Assembly: GCF_036013955.1 (NCBI RefSeq)
Contig: NZ_CP107903.1
Coordinates: 62,001 to 126,000 of the forward strand
From: Streptomyces sp. NBC_00459
GTDB lineage: Bacteria; Actinomycetota; Actinomycetes; Streptomycetales; Streptomycetaceae
Length of the DNA stretch: 64,000 nt
Direction of reading: 5' to 3'
Shown: piece by piece, positions 27,148 to 36,811 of the stretch
Numbering within the stretch: position 1 is the stretch's first letter
How the letters are laid out: every line of letters starts with the position of its first letter
Notes under the pieces: model-generated
Told to the model about the DNA's origin: nothing
Databases searched by the model: none
Seen by the model: the letters and a program-made list of their open reading frames with translations, nothing else
Program-made: the position numbers and the translations under genes

Positions 27148-27477
27148 TCACAACGGCCAAGAAGCCTTTGTGAGCCACACGCACCCGGGTGTGCGAGCCC
27201 GCCGGGACTGGACAGCGTGCCGGCGGGCAATGACGTTACGGTGCCGGCGCAGTACCGTGTCCGGCCGCACCCACAGCCGCATCCGGCGCAGCACTTCCCG
27301 TGGCAGGCCATGGAGGAGCGACGCCGAAAGCGCCCGCTCACTCGCGTGGAACCGGACCTGCTGCCCGTTCAGCTGCCGTTCCACAACGCCGATCTGGTGG
27401 CACAGAGCGAGGATCTCGACATCATTCTCCCGGTCGCTCATCGGCAGCAGTCGCACCAACGTGAACGCGGTCGCCAC
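27148..27477 (-). pseudogene. Second, inverted copy of the integrase-core element (5' part)
   Basis: VRLLPMSDRENDVEILALCH and RRMRLWVRPDTVLRRHRNVI on the minus strand match LLPMSDHGKDTELLALRH and IRLMVCPDMVLRWHRDLV of the copy at 25830 on the plus strand. The similarity includes the upstream flank (CCTTGCCGAATAC in both). It stops after about 110 codons. The two copies form a diverged inverted repeat around 26925-27147. Confidence 0.6.
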
Positions 27478-27720
27478 CCCCAGGTACGCCGGTCACAGCA
27501 GCACCACCGATCATCATCCCGCGCCAACCGGCGCCCCGCGATACCGGCGACTCGTTCGGCCCCGGCCAACGCCCAAACCCGATCCCACCTGCGTGGACGA
27601 CGTATTCGGCAAGGGCAAGGTCGTCGACAGTTGGTTCAGTTGCAAGGGAGGGCTGCCGCCGGCAGCCGGAGGCAGCCACACTGTGGGATACAACTGAGAC
27701 AACTCGCCGACGGGGGACAT

Positions 27721-28140
27721 ATGCAAGACGACGCTGCGATGAGAGGTGGCCAGTCGGTCGGCGTGATGGAGGCGCTGCTGGTCATCGCCCCCGACCCGGA
27801 ACTGGACGCGGAGGCCGCCGAGTTGCCCGTGCGTCAGTTGCGGGCCGAGATCGCCGGGCTCGACGTCGACTCGGTCCGCCCCGGCCCCGCCGACGCGGCT
27901 CCTGACGGTGCGAAGGGCACCGATCCACTCGCGCTGGGGGCGATCGTCGTGGCGTTCAGCGCGTCCGGTGGGGTGTTCACCGCCCTCATCGAGACCGTGC
28001 GTGACTGGCTCGATCGGTCCTCCGCTCGGCATCGCGTCTCGGTGACCATCGACGGCGACACAATCGAACTGGAGCGTGCGTCCGACGCCGAGCGCCGGGA
28101 CCTGGTCGCCGCGTACATCCGCCGCCACACCGGCAGTTAG
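27721..28140 (+). CDS. EACC1-type protein paired with caspase-WD40
   Basis: ATG 27721 is preceded by GACGGGGGACAT. The 139-residue product follows the EACC1 pattern: strand (ALLVIAPDPE), LPVRQLRAEIAGLDVDSVRP, a Pro/Gly loop with GAKGTDPLALGAIVVAFSASGG, a helix ending DWLDRSS, and a closing strand-helix (RVSVTIDGDTIELERASDAER ... LVAAYIRRH). It is two bases upstream of the caspase gene, so they form an operon. It differs clearly from the EACC1 at 16.9 kb, which argues for separate acquisition of the two systems. Confidence 0.75.
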   Translation: MQDDAAMRGGQSVGVMEALLVIAPDPELDAEAAELPVRQLRAEIAGLDVDSVRPGPADAAPDGAKGTDPLALGAIVVAFSASGGVFTALIETVRDWLDRSSARHRVSVTIDGDTIELERASDAERRDLVAAYIRRHTGS

Positions 28141-28142
28141 CG

Positions 28143-30362
28143 ATGGGCCGCCGGCTGGCGCTGCTGATCGCCACCTACGACTACCGGGACACCGGACTGC
28201 GGCAACTGACCGCTCCGGCGCACGACGCGGAGGCGTTCGCCGCAGTGCTGCGCGACCCGGCCATCGCCGGGTTCGAGGTCACCACGCTGGTCAACGAACC
28301 GCATCATCGGGTCGGCGAGGCCATCGGCGACTTCTATCGCGACCGGCGACGCGACGACCTGACCCTGCTGTACTTCACCGGCCACGGTCTGAAGGACGAC
28401 GCCGGTCGGCTGTACCTGGCGATGACCAACACCCGCCGCGACAGCCTGCTGTTCACCGCGCTGCCCGCCGAACAGATCGACCAGGCCATGTCCGGTTGCA
28501 TGTCCCGGCAGAAGGTACTGATCCTCGACTGCTGCTACAGCGGGGCCTTCCCCGCCGGGCGGATCGCCAAGGCCGACACCGCGGTGCACGCGCTGGAGCG
28601 TTTCCAGGGCCGGGGCCGTACGGTGCTGACCGCTTCCGACGCCACCCAGTACTCCTTCGAGGGCAACCAGGCACACGGCGAAGCCGTGCAGTCGGTGTTC
28701 ACCCGTTACCTGGTTGCGGGCCTCCGCGATGGCAGCGCAGACCTCGACGGCGACGGCGACATCACCATCGACGAGCTGTACAGCTACGTGCACGACCGCG
28801 TCGTACAGGAGATGCCCCAGCAGCGGCCCAAGAAGCAGGACAACGTCGAAGGCCGCACCGTCATCGCCAGGAACATCAACTGGACACTGCCGACCTATCT
28901 GAGCAATGCGATCGACAGTCCCATCGCCACCGACCGGCTCGCTGCCCTGGACGGCCTCACCCGTCTGTTCCGGATCGGCAACGACACCGTCCGCGGCCGG
29001 GTCCACGAGGAGATCCGGCGTCTCACCGACGACGACAGCAGACTCGTATCCGCTGCCGCCATCGCACAGTTGCGGGACATCCGGCCCGAGCCGCGGGAGG
29101 CGAGGGGCGAAACCCCCGAGAGGCCCGGCGAATCGTCAGCAACCCCGAGCGAACCGCCGACCACTCCCGCCTCCGAGACATCCGAGCCGGTGACGGACGC
29201 ACCAGAGCCGGTGCCCCAGACACCCGAACCCGCGGCTGGGCCGCCCGATACATCGGCTCCCGAACCACAGCCGGACTCCCCCGCCCACGAACCACGGAGA
29301 CGGATCCCGCGCCGCACGGTCCTGCTGGGCGCGCTCGCCGCCACCACTGCCGCCGGCATCCCCACCATGGTCGTTCTGTACGACTCCGGCAAAGGCACCG
29401 ACTCGGCCAAGCCCGAGGCACCCGACCCGTTCACCTCGGTGCTGTTCAGCCCTCACGGAAAGAAGCTGGTCACCGCCAGCTATCTCGAACCGGTCGTCCT
29501 GTTCTGGGATGTGACCACCGGTCGGCGGACCGCTGCTGTCCGTACCAATACGGACGACAGCGGGGTCTACTCGATGGCCTTCAGCCCGGACGGCACAACC
29601 CTGGCCACCGCCCACGGAGACAACGCGATCCGACTCATGGACATCGCCACTCGTCGAATCACCACGACACTCATCGGCCACACCAACAACACCGCGACCG
29701 ATGGGACCGGCGGTAGCGCAGCCACCGCGGTGGCGTTCAGCCCTGACGGCAAGACCCTCGCCAGCGGCGGCGTGGACCAGACGGTCCGGTTGTGGAACGT
29801 CGCCACCGGCACCAACTTCGTGACGATCACCGACCACACCGGCCGCATCAACTCGGTGGCGTTCAGCCCGGACGGCAAGACCCTCGCCAGCGGTAGCTTC
29901 GACGAAACCGTCGGCCTGTGGAACGCGGCCACCGGCCGCTCCATCAGCACCATCACCGGCTTCGACGCCGTTGTCGGTTCCGTGCTGTTCAGCCCGGACG
30001 GCAAGACCCTGGCCATCGCCCCGTACGGCTCACGAACCGTCACGCTGCGGGAGATGGCCGGCGGCCGCACCACCACCGTCGGAGACAGCAACAGTGGAGT
30101 GTCCGAGGTGGCGTTCAGCCCTGACGGCAAGACCCTGGCCATCGGGCAATACGACGGGACGGTCGTCCTGTCGAAAGTCGCCACCACCCGCATCATCGCC
30201 ACCCTCAAGGGCGGCCATACGGGCCAGATCGCCGACGTACGGTTCAGTCCCGACGGTAAAACCCTGGCCACCTGCAGCTTCGACGGAACCGCCCGGCTAT
30301 GGAACCTCGCTACCAGCCGCTCCACCTCCACCTTCACGTTCCCGGACCCGGGAGTGTCCTGA
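28143..30362 (+). CDS. Caspase-TM-WD40 conflict protein
   Basis: This 739-residue protein has an N-terminal caspase-like domain with H81 (YFTGHGLKDD) and Cys in LILDCCYSGAF (C130/C131). DLDGDGDITIDE (200-211) fits an EF-hand calcium loop exactly. A Pro/Glu-rich linker leads to a TM helix after RRRIPRR (about 390-412). The C-terminal 330 residues hold about seven WD40 repeats, each with FSPDGKTLA and a W-N/D-x-A-T turn. The layout suggests a membrane-anchored protease regulated by a propeller sensor outside or inside the cell, with EACC1 as adaptor. Such bacterial caspases can kill the host cell during infection (family knowledge). It is intact. Confidence 0.85.
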   Translation: MGRRLALLIATYDYRDTGLRQLTAPAHDAEAFAAVLRDPAIAGFEVTTLVNEPHHRVGEAIGDFYRDRRRDDLTLLYFTGHGLKDDAGRLYLAMTNTRRDSLLFTALPAEQIDQAMSGCMSRQKVLILDCCYSGAFPAGRIAKADTAVHALERFQGRGRTVLTASDATQYSFEGNQAHGEAVQSVFTRYLVAGLRDGSADLDGDGDITIDELYSYVHDRVVQEMPQQRPKKQDNVEGRTVIARNINWTLPTYLSNAIDSPIATDRLAALDGLTRLFRIGNDTVRGRVHEEIRRLTDDDSRLVSAAAIAQLRDIRPEPREARGETPERPGESSATPSEPPTTPASETSEPVTDAPEPVPQTPEPAAGPPDTSAPEPQPDSPAHEPRRRIPRRTVLLGALAATTAAGIPTMVVLYDSGKGTDSAKPEAPDPFTSVLFSPHGKKLVTASYLEPVVLFWDVTTGRRTAAVRTNTDDSGVYSMAFSPDGTTLATAHGDNAIRLMDIATRRITTTLIGHTNNTATDGTGGSAATAVAFSPDGKTLASGGVDQTVRLWNVATGTNFVTITDHTGRINSVAFSPDGKTLASGSFDETVGLWNAATGRSISTITGFDAVVGSVLFSPDGKTLAIAPYGSRTVTLREMAGGRTTTVGDSNSGVSEVAFSPDGKTLAIGQYDGTVVLSKVATTRIIATLKGGHTGQIADVRFSPDGKTLATCSFDGTARLWNLATSRSTSTFTFPDPGVS

Positions 30363-30375
30363 TAGATCCTCCCCC

Positions 30376-30399
30376 GTAGGCATGCGGCCGCATGCCTAC
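30376..30399 (+). terminator. Perfect palindrome after caspase-WD40 gene
   Basis: GTAGGCATGC, GGCC and GCATGCCTAC form a perfect 24-base hairpin 14 bases after the stop codon. It is the likely terminator of the EACC1-caspase operon. Confidence 0.6.
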
Positions 30400-30583
30400 C
30401 CCTTGCTGAGGGTTTGGTGCTGTTTCATGTAGATACATTACGTTTTAGTGGCTCCAGTGGATTGAGGCAGGAGGGGCCACTGAGTGGCTGGGTTGCGGCG
30501 CGTCAGTCGAGGGTTGTCTCGTTCCGGCGTCTCCTGTCTCATCCCAACCCGGCCCGGCCCGGCTCCTTGGTTTTTGCCCCCTG

Positions 30584-31455
30584 GCCGGGTCGGTCACCGC
30601 GCGGTACATCGGAAACACGACCCCGCGCGACGGTTACCCCAGCGATCTGTCCGAAGAGCGCTGGGAGCTGATCGAACCCGTACTCACCCCCTGGCGGGCC
30701 CGGCGCCGCCGTGACGCCCTGGACATCGGCCGCCCGCCCGTGCACGATCTGCGGCAGATCATGAACACGATCCTCTACGTGGACCGCATCGATGCCCCCT
30801 GACGCTACCTGCCGCACGATTTCGCCCCGTGGGCCACGGTCTACGGCTACTTCGCCAAGTGGCAGCAAGACAGTGTGTCGAGCAGCTCACCGGCGTGCCG
30901 CGACGCCGGTCCGCAAGGCCGAGGGCCGTGGAACCGAGCCGTCCGCCTGCGTGCTGGACTCCCAGACCGTGAAGACCTCCGCCAACGTGCACCTCGCCGA
31001 CCAGGGCACCGACGCCGGGAAACGGATCAACCGACGCAAGCGCCACCTGGGCTGCGACACCCTCGACCTGCTGCTGACCGTGCTGGTCATCGCTGCCAGC
31101 CTCTCCGACACCGCGGCCGGCGTGACGCTACTGTCCCGGCGGATCGCCGCCACCCACCCCAGCGTGCGCAAGGCCTGGGTGGACGCCGGCTACCGCACCA
31201 CGGCCATCGACCACGAGCCCGGCTCGGCATCGACGTCCACCCCGCCCAACGCGAGCCCGGCACCAAAGGGTTCAAGGTCATTCCGAGACGGTGGACCATC
31301 GAACGGAGCATCGCTGGCTCATGCACCACCGACGCCTCGCCCATGACTACGAAAGACACCCACACCGCTCCGAAGCCATGATCCACCTCGCGATGATCGA
31401 CCTCATGGCCCGCCGCCTCACCGACGAAGCCACTCTGAACTGGCGCGGAACCTGA
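30584..31455 (+). pseudogene. IS5-type transposase, broken
   Basis: SVTARYIGNTTPRDGYPSDL, SEERWELIEPVLTPWRARRR and RQIMNTILYVDRID are followed by an in-frame TGA where WRYLPHDFAPWATVYGYFAKW should continue. Frameshifts then lead to SACVLDSQTVKTSANVHLAD, RRKRHLGCDTLDLLLTVLV and the end (HRRLAHDYERHPHRSEAMIH in another frame) at 31455. All catalytic blocks can still be traced. It differs from the intact IS5-type copy at 7.6 kb. Confidence 0.65.
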
Positions 31456-31579
31456 CCGGCGCCGGTGCCCTTGTACCCCCGGCCCCCAAACGTCAATCAC
31501 CGGACCAAACGCTCAGTCAGAGGTGGGCCGGTGAAGACCCCGATCGACTGGTCGCACCTCCTGGGTTGCGCCGCTGGGC

Positions 31580-32007
31580 GCCGTGCACCTGGGACCGACC
31601 GGCCGCCGACGCGATGCTCGTCACTACCGCCCAACTGCGGGACTTCGTCGAGCGGTTGACGCAAGCCGCGGGCACTGGAGACCGGGCGGTCCGGAGATCC
31701 TGATCGTGATGGACACCGGCTACGGCGTCACCTGCTCCCACGCCTTGGCCGACCTGCCGGTCGTGCTCGTCGGTGTGGCCCGCGGCTGGAGCGCACGGAA
31801 GAGGAACTGCCCGTCCTGCACGGCACGTTGGTGCGACTTCAGGCCGAGCACCTGTTGGGCGACCGAGACCCGAAACCGGTCTGGCCGTGGTGCTCAGCCG
31901 GCGCCGCGACGCCGGTGGATGTGGACCGATGGAGGCAGTCGTTCCTCCTCCTTCTGTCGCGGTATGCGACCTTGTTCACCGGGGTCGTCCGCCCCATCGC
32001 CGGGTAA
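31580..32007 (+). pseudogene. IS701-like transposase remnants with internal deletion
   Basis: Pieces in shifting frames read TTAQLRDFVERL, PEILIVMDTGYGVT, HALADLPVVLVG, then, after a deletion, EELPVLHGTLVRLQAEHLLG and VDVDRWRQSFL. These match ordered segments of transposases of the IS701/NF-type DDE group. No intact frame remains. Confidence 0.45.
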
Positions 32008-32128
32008 TGGGATTCCAAAGGGAAACCCATGAGTAGGGATATTTGACCCTGTCGGGATGCCCTCGCCCGTGGTGAGGATGGGCGAAGGCGAGAACCCTAG
32101 CTCGCCTTCATCCAAGGACGGTAAGCCC

Positions 32129-33019
32129 ATGACAACAGGACACGCGCGCAAGAAGAAGCGCTCCAGGACCGTCGCCATCGGCCTCGGCTCGGTCGTCGCC
32201 ATTGTGGGAGGTGCGATCGCCGTCCCGGCCGCGATGGCTGCCCTCGTGCCTCCGCCGGCTTCCACACCGTTCCAGCTCAAAGGTGCCGAGACTTTCGACA
32301 CCGACAAGCTGATGGCGGCCATCTGCCCGGGTCCGACCTCGGACCTGCCGTTCCAGGACGTCGTCTCCGTCTTCATCAACCTGAACACCGGGGAGGTGAC
32401 GCCGGACACGGCGAACGGTGCCGGAGACCCGGGCAAGACCCCGGCGGGCACACCACCGCTCGCCCGCGTCTCCGCGCACTGCGAATACCCGGTGACCAGT
32501 GTGAAGACCTCGGTGGGCGCCCCGACCGACGCCTCCGACCTGATCATCAACTGCGGCAACGCCGTCGAGGCCGGTCAGCAGATCACCCAGAGTCTGTCGA
32601 CCAGCAGCAGCGTCACCCACAGCGTCAGCGTCAGCGCCGACTTCAACCTCAGCATCATCAAGGAGGTGTTCTCGTTCGGCGGAGGCGCCGAGGTGACCAC
32701 CGAATGGTCCTTCGGCGAGGAGGTCATCAAGGCCAAGACCGACACGATCAACGTACCGCCACGTACCGTCGCCTTCCTTGAGCGACTGCCGCAGCTGCGG
32801 ACCGTCACCAGCACCCCGGTCGCGGTCATCGAGAACTTCACCACCATCACTCCCGACGCGGTCACGAAGGAGAACGGCTGGCGGGGCAACGGCAGCATCC
32901 GTATCACCTCGTCCGGGTTCACCATGGCCGCGACGGGCGACGTACTGGACAAGGGCGGATTCCCGGCCGGCGCGATCCGCACGCAGGACCGTTCCGTCAC
33001 GGACGAGGACTGTGCCTGA
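32129..33019 (+). CDS. Secreted protein resembling aerolysin/ETX-MTX2 pore-formers
   Basis: ATG 32129 has AAGGACGG nine bases upstream. A signal peptide (RKKKRSRTVAIGLGSVVAIV ... AMA) precedes about 265 mature residues. The middle has long Ser/Thr-rich alternating strands (TQSLSTSSSVTHSVSVSADF, EVTTEWSFGEEVIKAKTDTI) ending in NVPPRTVAFLERLP. This pattern of amphipathic strands with a P-P-x-T-x-x segment is typical of aerolysin-fold ETX/MTX2-type toxins; the similarity is by pattern only. Two or three Cys could form disulfides. It may be a weapon against other cells or a binding protein. It lies alone between IS remnants. Confidence 0.5.
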   Translation: MTTGHARKKKRSRTVAIGLGSVVAIVGGAIAVPAAMAALVPPPASTPFQLKGAETFDTDKLMAAICPGPTSDLPFQDVVSVFINLNTGEVTPDTANGAGDPGKTPAGTPPLARVSAHCEYPVTSVKTSVGAPTDASDLIINCGNAVEAGQQITQSLSTSSSVTHSVSVSADFNLSIIKEVFSFGGGAEVTTEWSFGEEVIKAKTDTINVPPRTVAFLERLPQLRTVTSTPVAVIENFTTITPDAVTKENGWRGNGSIRITSSGFTMAATGDVLDKGGFPAGAIRTQDRSVTDEDCA

Positions 33020-33300
33020 GCGAACCGCCGATCGTCCAGCTCCATGGCCGGGGCGTACGTGAATCGATGTGGCAACGCACCGCCTCGGCCCCCTGCCGGT
33101 CCGACAGGCAGACCAAGAACTGCAGCACACGCGCGGTGGCCGGTTGGGCGGGGAAGATTCCCGGGTGTCCGCCGCGCGGGTACCAGCCGGTGACGTTCTC
33201 GTCGCACCGCAACTCGCCGAGGCGGTTTCTCACCCGCATCGCGGTCGTATCGCCCGGGTTGCCCGCCTGCCCGATCTGCGCGGTCGGAGACGGGCATTGC
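33001..33300 (-). pseudogene. IS1182-type transposase N-terminal remnant
   Basis: The minus strand reads MRVRNRLGELRCDENVTGWY, PRGGHPGIFPAQPATARVLQ, FLVCLSDRQGAEAVRCHID and then, in another frame, FTYAPAMELDDRRFAQ. It is the start of an IS1182-type transposase with frameshift and truncation against the toxin-like gene. The following 33301-33609 is relatively AT-rich around 33510-33545 and holds no supported gene. Confidence 0.55.
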
Positions 33301-33609
33301 TCACTGGAACGGGGGCGGAGCGACAACGGACACCTCGCCGACTGCGTCCGCCTGCGAAACAGCCCCGAGCAGGTTCGCTGAACATGCCGTCGCGGCGAGA
33401 GAGTTCAAGCCTCCCGACAGAGTGAAGCCGAGGTGGACCGAGGCCTGTGGGGCAACCTCTTCTATTTGAGGTCTCCGACCGGCTTCGGTGAAGAAGGTGT
33501 GCACGTACCTTAACGATTGAGATTTCAAGATTATTTTCAGTGGGATGTCTGTGACATTGAGGTCCAGGGGGAAGTACTCGACTCCAAAACGACCTAACTG
33601 GATCCAGAG

Positions 33610-36600
33610 TTGACCTACAGAATTCACGGACCTTCCCGGACACTCGGCGTGCTCCTGGCTCCTCTCCTCACCGCGACGCTCACGCTGACCGGCACGTCAT
33701 CCGCGTACGCCGCCGATGACGACCACGACGGCGCCGCCGCCACCTACGTGGTGAAGCTCGCCGACGCTCCGGTCGCCGCGTACCGGGGTGGACTGTCCCG
33801 CTTGATGCGCACTGCCCCGGTCCCGGGTCGGCGCCTCGACCCCGGCACGGGCGCCGTCAAGGCCTACCTGCGCCACCTCGACCAGCGCCGGGGCGAGGCA
33901 CTGGACGCCGTACCGGGCGCCGAGAAGCTGTACGACTACGACTACACGTTCAACGGATTCGCGGCCCGCCTCACCGGCAGGCAGGCGGCGAAGCTGGCAA
34001 CGACGCCCGGCGTGGTGTCGGTGACCCGCTCCAAGGTGGAGAAGCCGGTCCTGCCCGTACCCGTGCCTACGCCCGTTCCCGCACTGTCGGACCGGGTTTC
34101 CGGGGACCGGGTTCCCGGGTCCGGCGACGGCGTCCAAGCCCCAGCCCGAGCCCGAACGGGGTCCGCGCCGCAGGCGCCCGAGAGGTCAGCCACCTCAGGC
34201 TCGGCAACCCCCGCGAGCCCACCTGACGTACCGCGCTTCCTCGGTCTCAGCGGCAACAAGGGCCTCTGGTCCGCGCTCGGCGGCCCGACGCACGCCGGTG
34301 AGGGCATGATCGTCGGCGTCATCGACCCGTTCGACCCGACGAACCCGATGCTCGCCCCGCTCCCGGAACCCCGCCCCGACGCGGACGTCATCGCCAAGAA
34401 GTGGCGCGGCACCTGCGACGAGGGCGATGACAGCGACCCCGCCCACAAGGTCACCTGCAACAACAAGGTGATCGGCGCCGCCTGGTTCCGTGCCGAGGTG
34501 CCGGACCCCCAGCCGATCGACGTCCCCTCGCCGCTCGACATGCACAGCCATGGCACCCACATCGGCACCACGATCGCCGGCGACTACAAGACCCCCGTGT
34601 CGATTCCCGGCACCAACGTCAGCGGCGCGCTCAGCGGCCTGGCCCCGGCGGCTCGGCTGGCCTTCTACAAGACGTGCTGGAGCGGCGGCTGCGGCGGCGC
34701 GGACAATCTCGCCGCGATCGACCGCGCCGTGGCGGACGGCGTGGACGTCATCAGCTTCTCCATCGGCGGCACGCTGACCGACCCGTCGTCGGTGGAGGCC
34801 ATGTTCAACGCCGCGAAGGCGGGCGTCTTCGTCTCCGCCGGGGCCAGCAACGGCGGCCCTGACACGGTGGAGAACACCGCCCCGTGGATCACCACGGTCG
34901 CCGCGGAGACCCACGACACGGGCTACGAGGCGACGCTGGTCCTCGGCGACGGCCGCCGCGTCACCACCCCCGCCTTCTCCGAAGGTGTCTCCCGGGCGCC
35001 GCTCGTCAACGCCACGGACGTCAGCAGGCCGGACGCTGCGCAGGCCGAGTACTGCGCACCGGGCACGCTGGACCCGGACCTGGCGAAGGGGAAGATCGTC
35101 ATCTGTGACCGGGGTGGCACCGGCTTCGACTTCGACGGCAGGATCGACGAGTTGCGGAAGTCCGGCGCCGCGGCCGCGGTGCTGGCCAACACGCCGATCA
35201 GCTACCAGGACATCGCCGGCAACTGGCAGTTCCCCATGATCATGGTGGGTCCCGGGGACCGGGAGACGCTGAAGAAGTACGCCGCGACCGCGGGCGCCAC
35301 CGCCGCCCTCACCCCCACCGCGAGCAAGCACGTCCGCGCCCCGGTCATCACCGACTTCTCCTCCTCGGGCCCCGACCCGTTCAGCGGCGGCGACCTGCTC
35401 AAGCCCGACATCGCCGCGCCGGGCAACCTGATCGCCGCGGGCACCGTGCCCGGTGGATTCGCCGGATACCAGGGCGAGTTCGGCTTCATGGACGGTACCT
35501 CGATGGCGACCCCTCACATCGCCGGTCTCGCCGCGCTGCTGATGCAACTGCACCCCGACTGGTCGCCGATGGAGGTCAAGTCGGCGCTGATGACGACGGC
35601 GACCACGACCGACAACCAGGGCAAGCCCATCAGCCGCATGCCCGACCCCGCGAAGGAGACCGAGCTCATCACGGCGGGCCCGCTCGACTACGGCTCCGGC
35701 ACCCCCCGGATCACCCGGGCGGCCGACCCCGGCCTCGTGTACGACTCCACTCCCCAGGACTGGACGGCGTACCTCTGTGCCCTCGACGCCCTGCCGGCGG
35801 CCGGCGACGGCATCGACGCCTGCGCCACCGCACCTAAGACCGACCCCAGCGATCTCAACTACCCGTCCATCTCCGTCGGGGACGTCTTCGGCGCCCAGAC
35901 GGTGACCCGTACAGTCACCAACGTCGCCGCCGAGACCGCCACCTACCGGGCGACTCTCCAAACGCCGCCCGGCTACAAGGCCCGGGTCACCCCGCAACGC
36001 CTCACGCTCCGGCCCGGTGAGTCGGCCACGTACCAGGTGAAGTTCACCCGGACGACGGCTCCTTACGACGCCTGGTCGAACGGCACCCTCACCTGGAGCG
36101 ACGCGCACAGCCGTCACCGGGTGACGAGCCCGGTCACCCTGCGCGCGGCCCGCTTCGACGCACCGGCCGACGTCACCACCGAGGCCGACTCCACCACCCT
36201 CGCCACCCGGGTGGGCTGGACCGGCGAACTCACCGCGAAGGCCGGCCTGTACGCCGCCGAGAAGACCACCGGCACCCTCACCGGCGTCGACGAGTCCGAC
36301 TTCGGGGCCGATCCGCACACCGGGGACGCCGTGGCGAAGACCAGTCTGCACGTCCCGCCGGACGCACCGTTCACCAGGGTCGCGATCACCTCCGCCGACC
36401 ACCTGGCCGGCAGCGACATCGACCTGTACATCTTCGACAAGGACGGCGCGCGCGTCGGCCCCTGGCCCGGTACCGGATCCGACGAACACGCCGACCTGCC
36501 GCCGGGCGACTACGACGTGTATGTCCTGCAGTACGCGCTGCCCGAGGGAGCGACCGGCCAGCAGTACACCCTGCGCACCTGGAAGGTCGGCCAAGGCGAC

Positions 36601-36777
36601 CCGGCCGTCCGCGCCATCGTCTCCCCGGCCACCCAACAGGTCACCTCGGGCGACCGCACCGAAGTGACGGTGTCCTGGCCCGACGCCGTACGGGACAGCG
36701 GACCGTACGTCGGCGAGGCCGTCTTCACGGACGGCTCCGAAACAGTCGGCCGCACGGTCCTGACGGTCACGCCGTAG
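33610..36777 (+). CDS. Large secreted subtilisin-like serine protease (S8)
   Basis: TTG 33610 starts a signal peptide (LGVLLAPLLTATLTLTGTSS AYA in outline). A propeptide (ATYVVKLADAPVAAYRGG ... FNGFAARLTGRQAAKL) of the I9 type follows, then a Pro/Arg-rich linker. The catalytic residues are D239 (GVIDPFD, where most relatives have GVIDTG), H314 (MHSHGTHIG) and S631 (DGTSMATPH); SAGASNGGP holds the oxyanion Asn. A PA domain is inserted (GKIVICDRGG). The C-terminal 300 residues are Fn3-like and PPC-like beta domains. At 1055 residues it belongs to the plant-type, PA-containing subtilases. It acts outside the cell. The gene stands alone, flanked by IS remnants. Confidence 0.85.
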   Translation: MTYRIHGPSRTLGVLLAPLLTATLTLTGTSSAYAADDDHDGAAATYVVKLADAPVAAYRGGLSRLMRTAPVPGRRLDPGTGAVKAYLRHLDQRRGEALDAVPGAEKLYDYDYTFNGFAARLTGRQAAKLATTPGVVSVTRSKVEKPVLPVPVPTPVPALSDRVSGDRVPGSGDGVQAPARARTGSAPQAPERSATSGSATPASPPDVPRFLGLSGNKGLWSALGGPTHAGEGMIVGVIDPFDPTNPMLAPLPEPRPDADVIAKKWRGTCDEGDDSDPAHKVTCNNKVIGAAWFRAEVPDPQPIDVPSPLDMHSHGTHIGTTIAGDYKTPVSIPGTNVSGALSGLAPAARLAFYKTCWSGGCGGADNLAAIDRAVADGVDVISFSIGGTLTDPSSVEAMFNAAKAGVFVSAGASNGGPDTVENTAPWITTVAAETHDTGYEATLVLGDGRRVTTPAFSEGVSRAPLVNATDVSRPDAAQAEYCAPGTLDPDLAKGKIVICDRGGTGFDFDGRIDELRKSGAAAAVLANTPISYQDIAGNWQFPMIMVGPGDRETLKKYAATAGATAALTPTASKHVRAPVITDFSSSGPDPFSGGDLLKPDIAAPGNLIAAGTVPGGFAGYQGEFGFMDGTSMATPHIAGLAALLMQLHPDWSPMEVKSALMTTATTTDNQGKPISRMPDPAKETELITAGPLDYGSGTPRITRAADPGLVYDSTPQDWTAYLCALDALPAAGDGIDACATAPKTDPSDLNYPSISVGDVFGAQTVTRTVTNVAAETATYRATLQTPPGYKARVTPQRLTLRPGESATYQVKFTRTTAPYDAWSNGTLTWSDAHSRHRVTSPVTLRAARFDAPADVTTEADSTTLATRVGWTGELTAKAGLYAAEKTTGTLTGVDESDFGADPHTGDAVAKTSLHVPPDAPFTRVAITSADHLAGSDIDLYIFDKDGARVGPWPGTGSDEHADLPPGDYDVYVLQYALPEGATGQQYTLRTWKVGQGDPAVRAIVSPATQQVTSGDRTEVTVSWPDAVRDSGPYVGEAVFTDGSETVGRTVLTVTP

Positions 36778-36811
36778 CGTCCTGCGCCAGTAGTTGATTG
36801 TTAGTTGGTGT

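Noticed and set aside
33301..33627. 108-residue minus-strand frame overlapping the subtilase start
   Set aside because: No ribosome binding site or family is seen, and it crosses an IS1182 remnant and the signal-peptide region of the subtilase.
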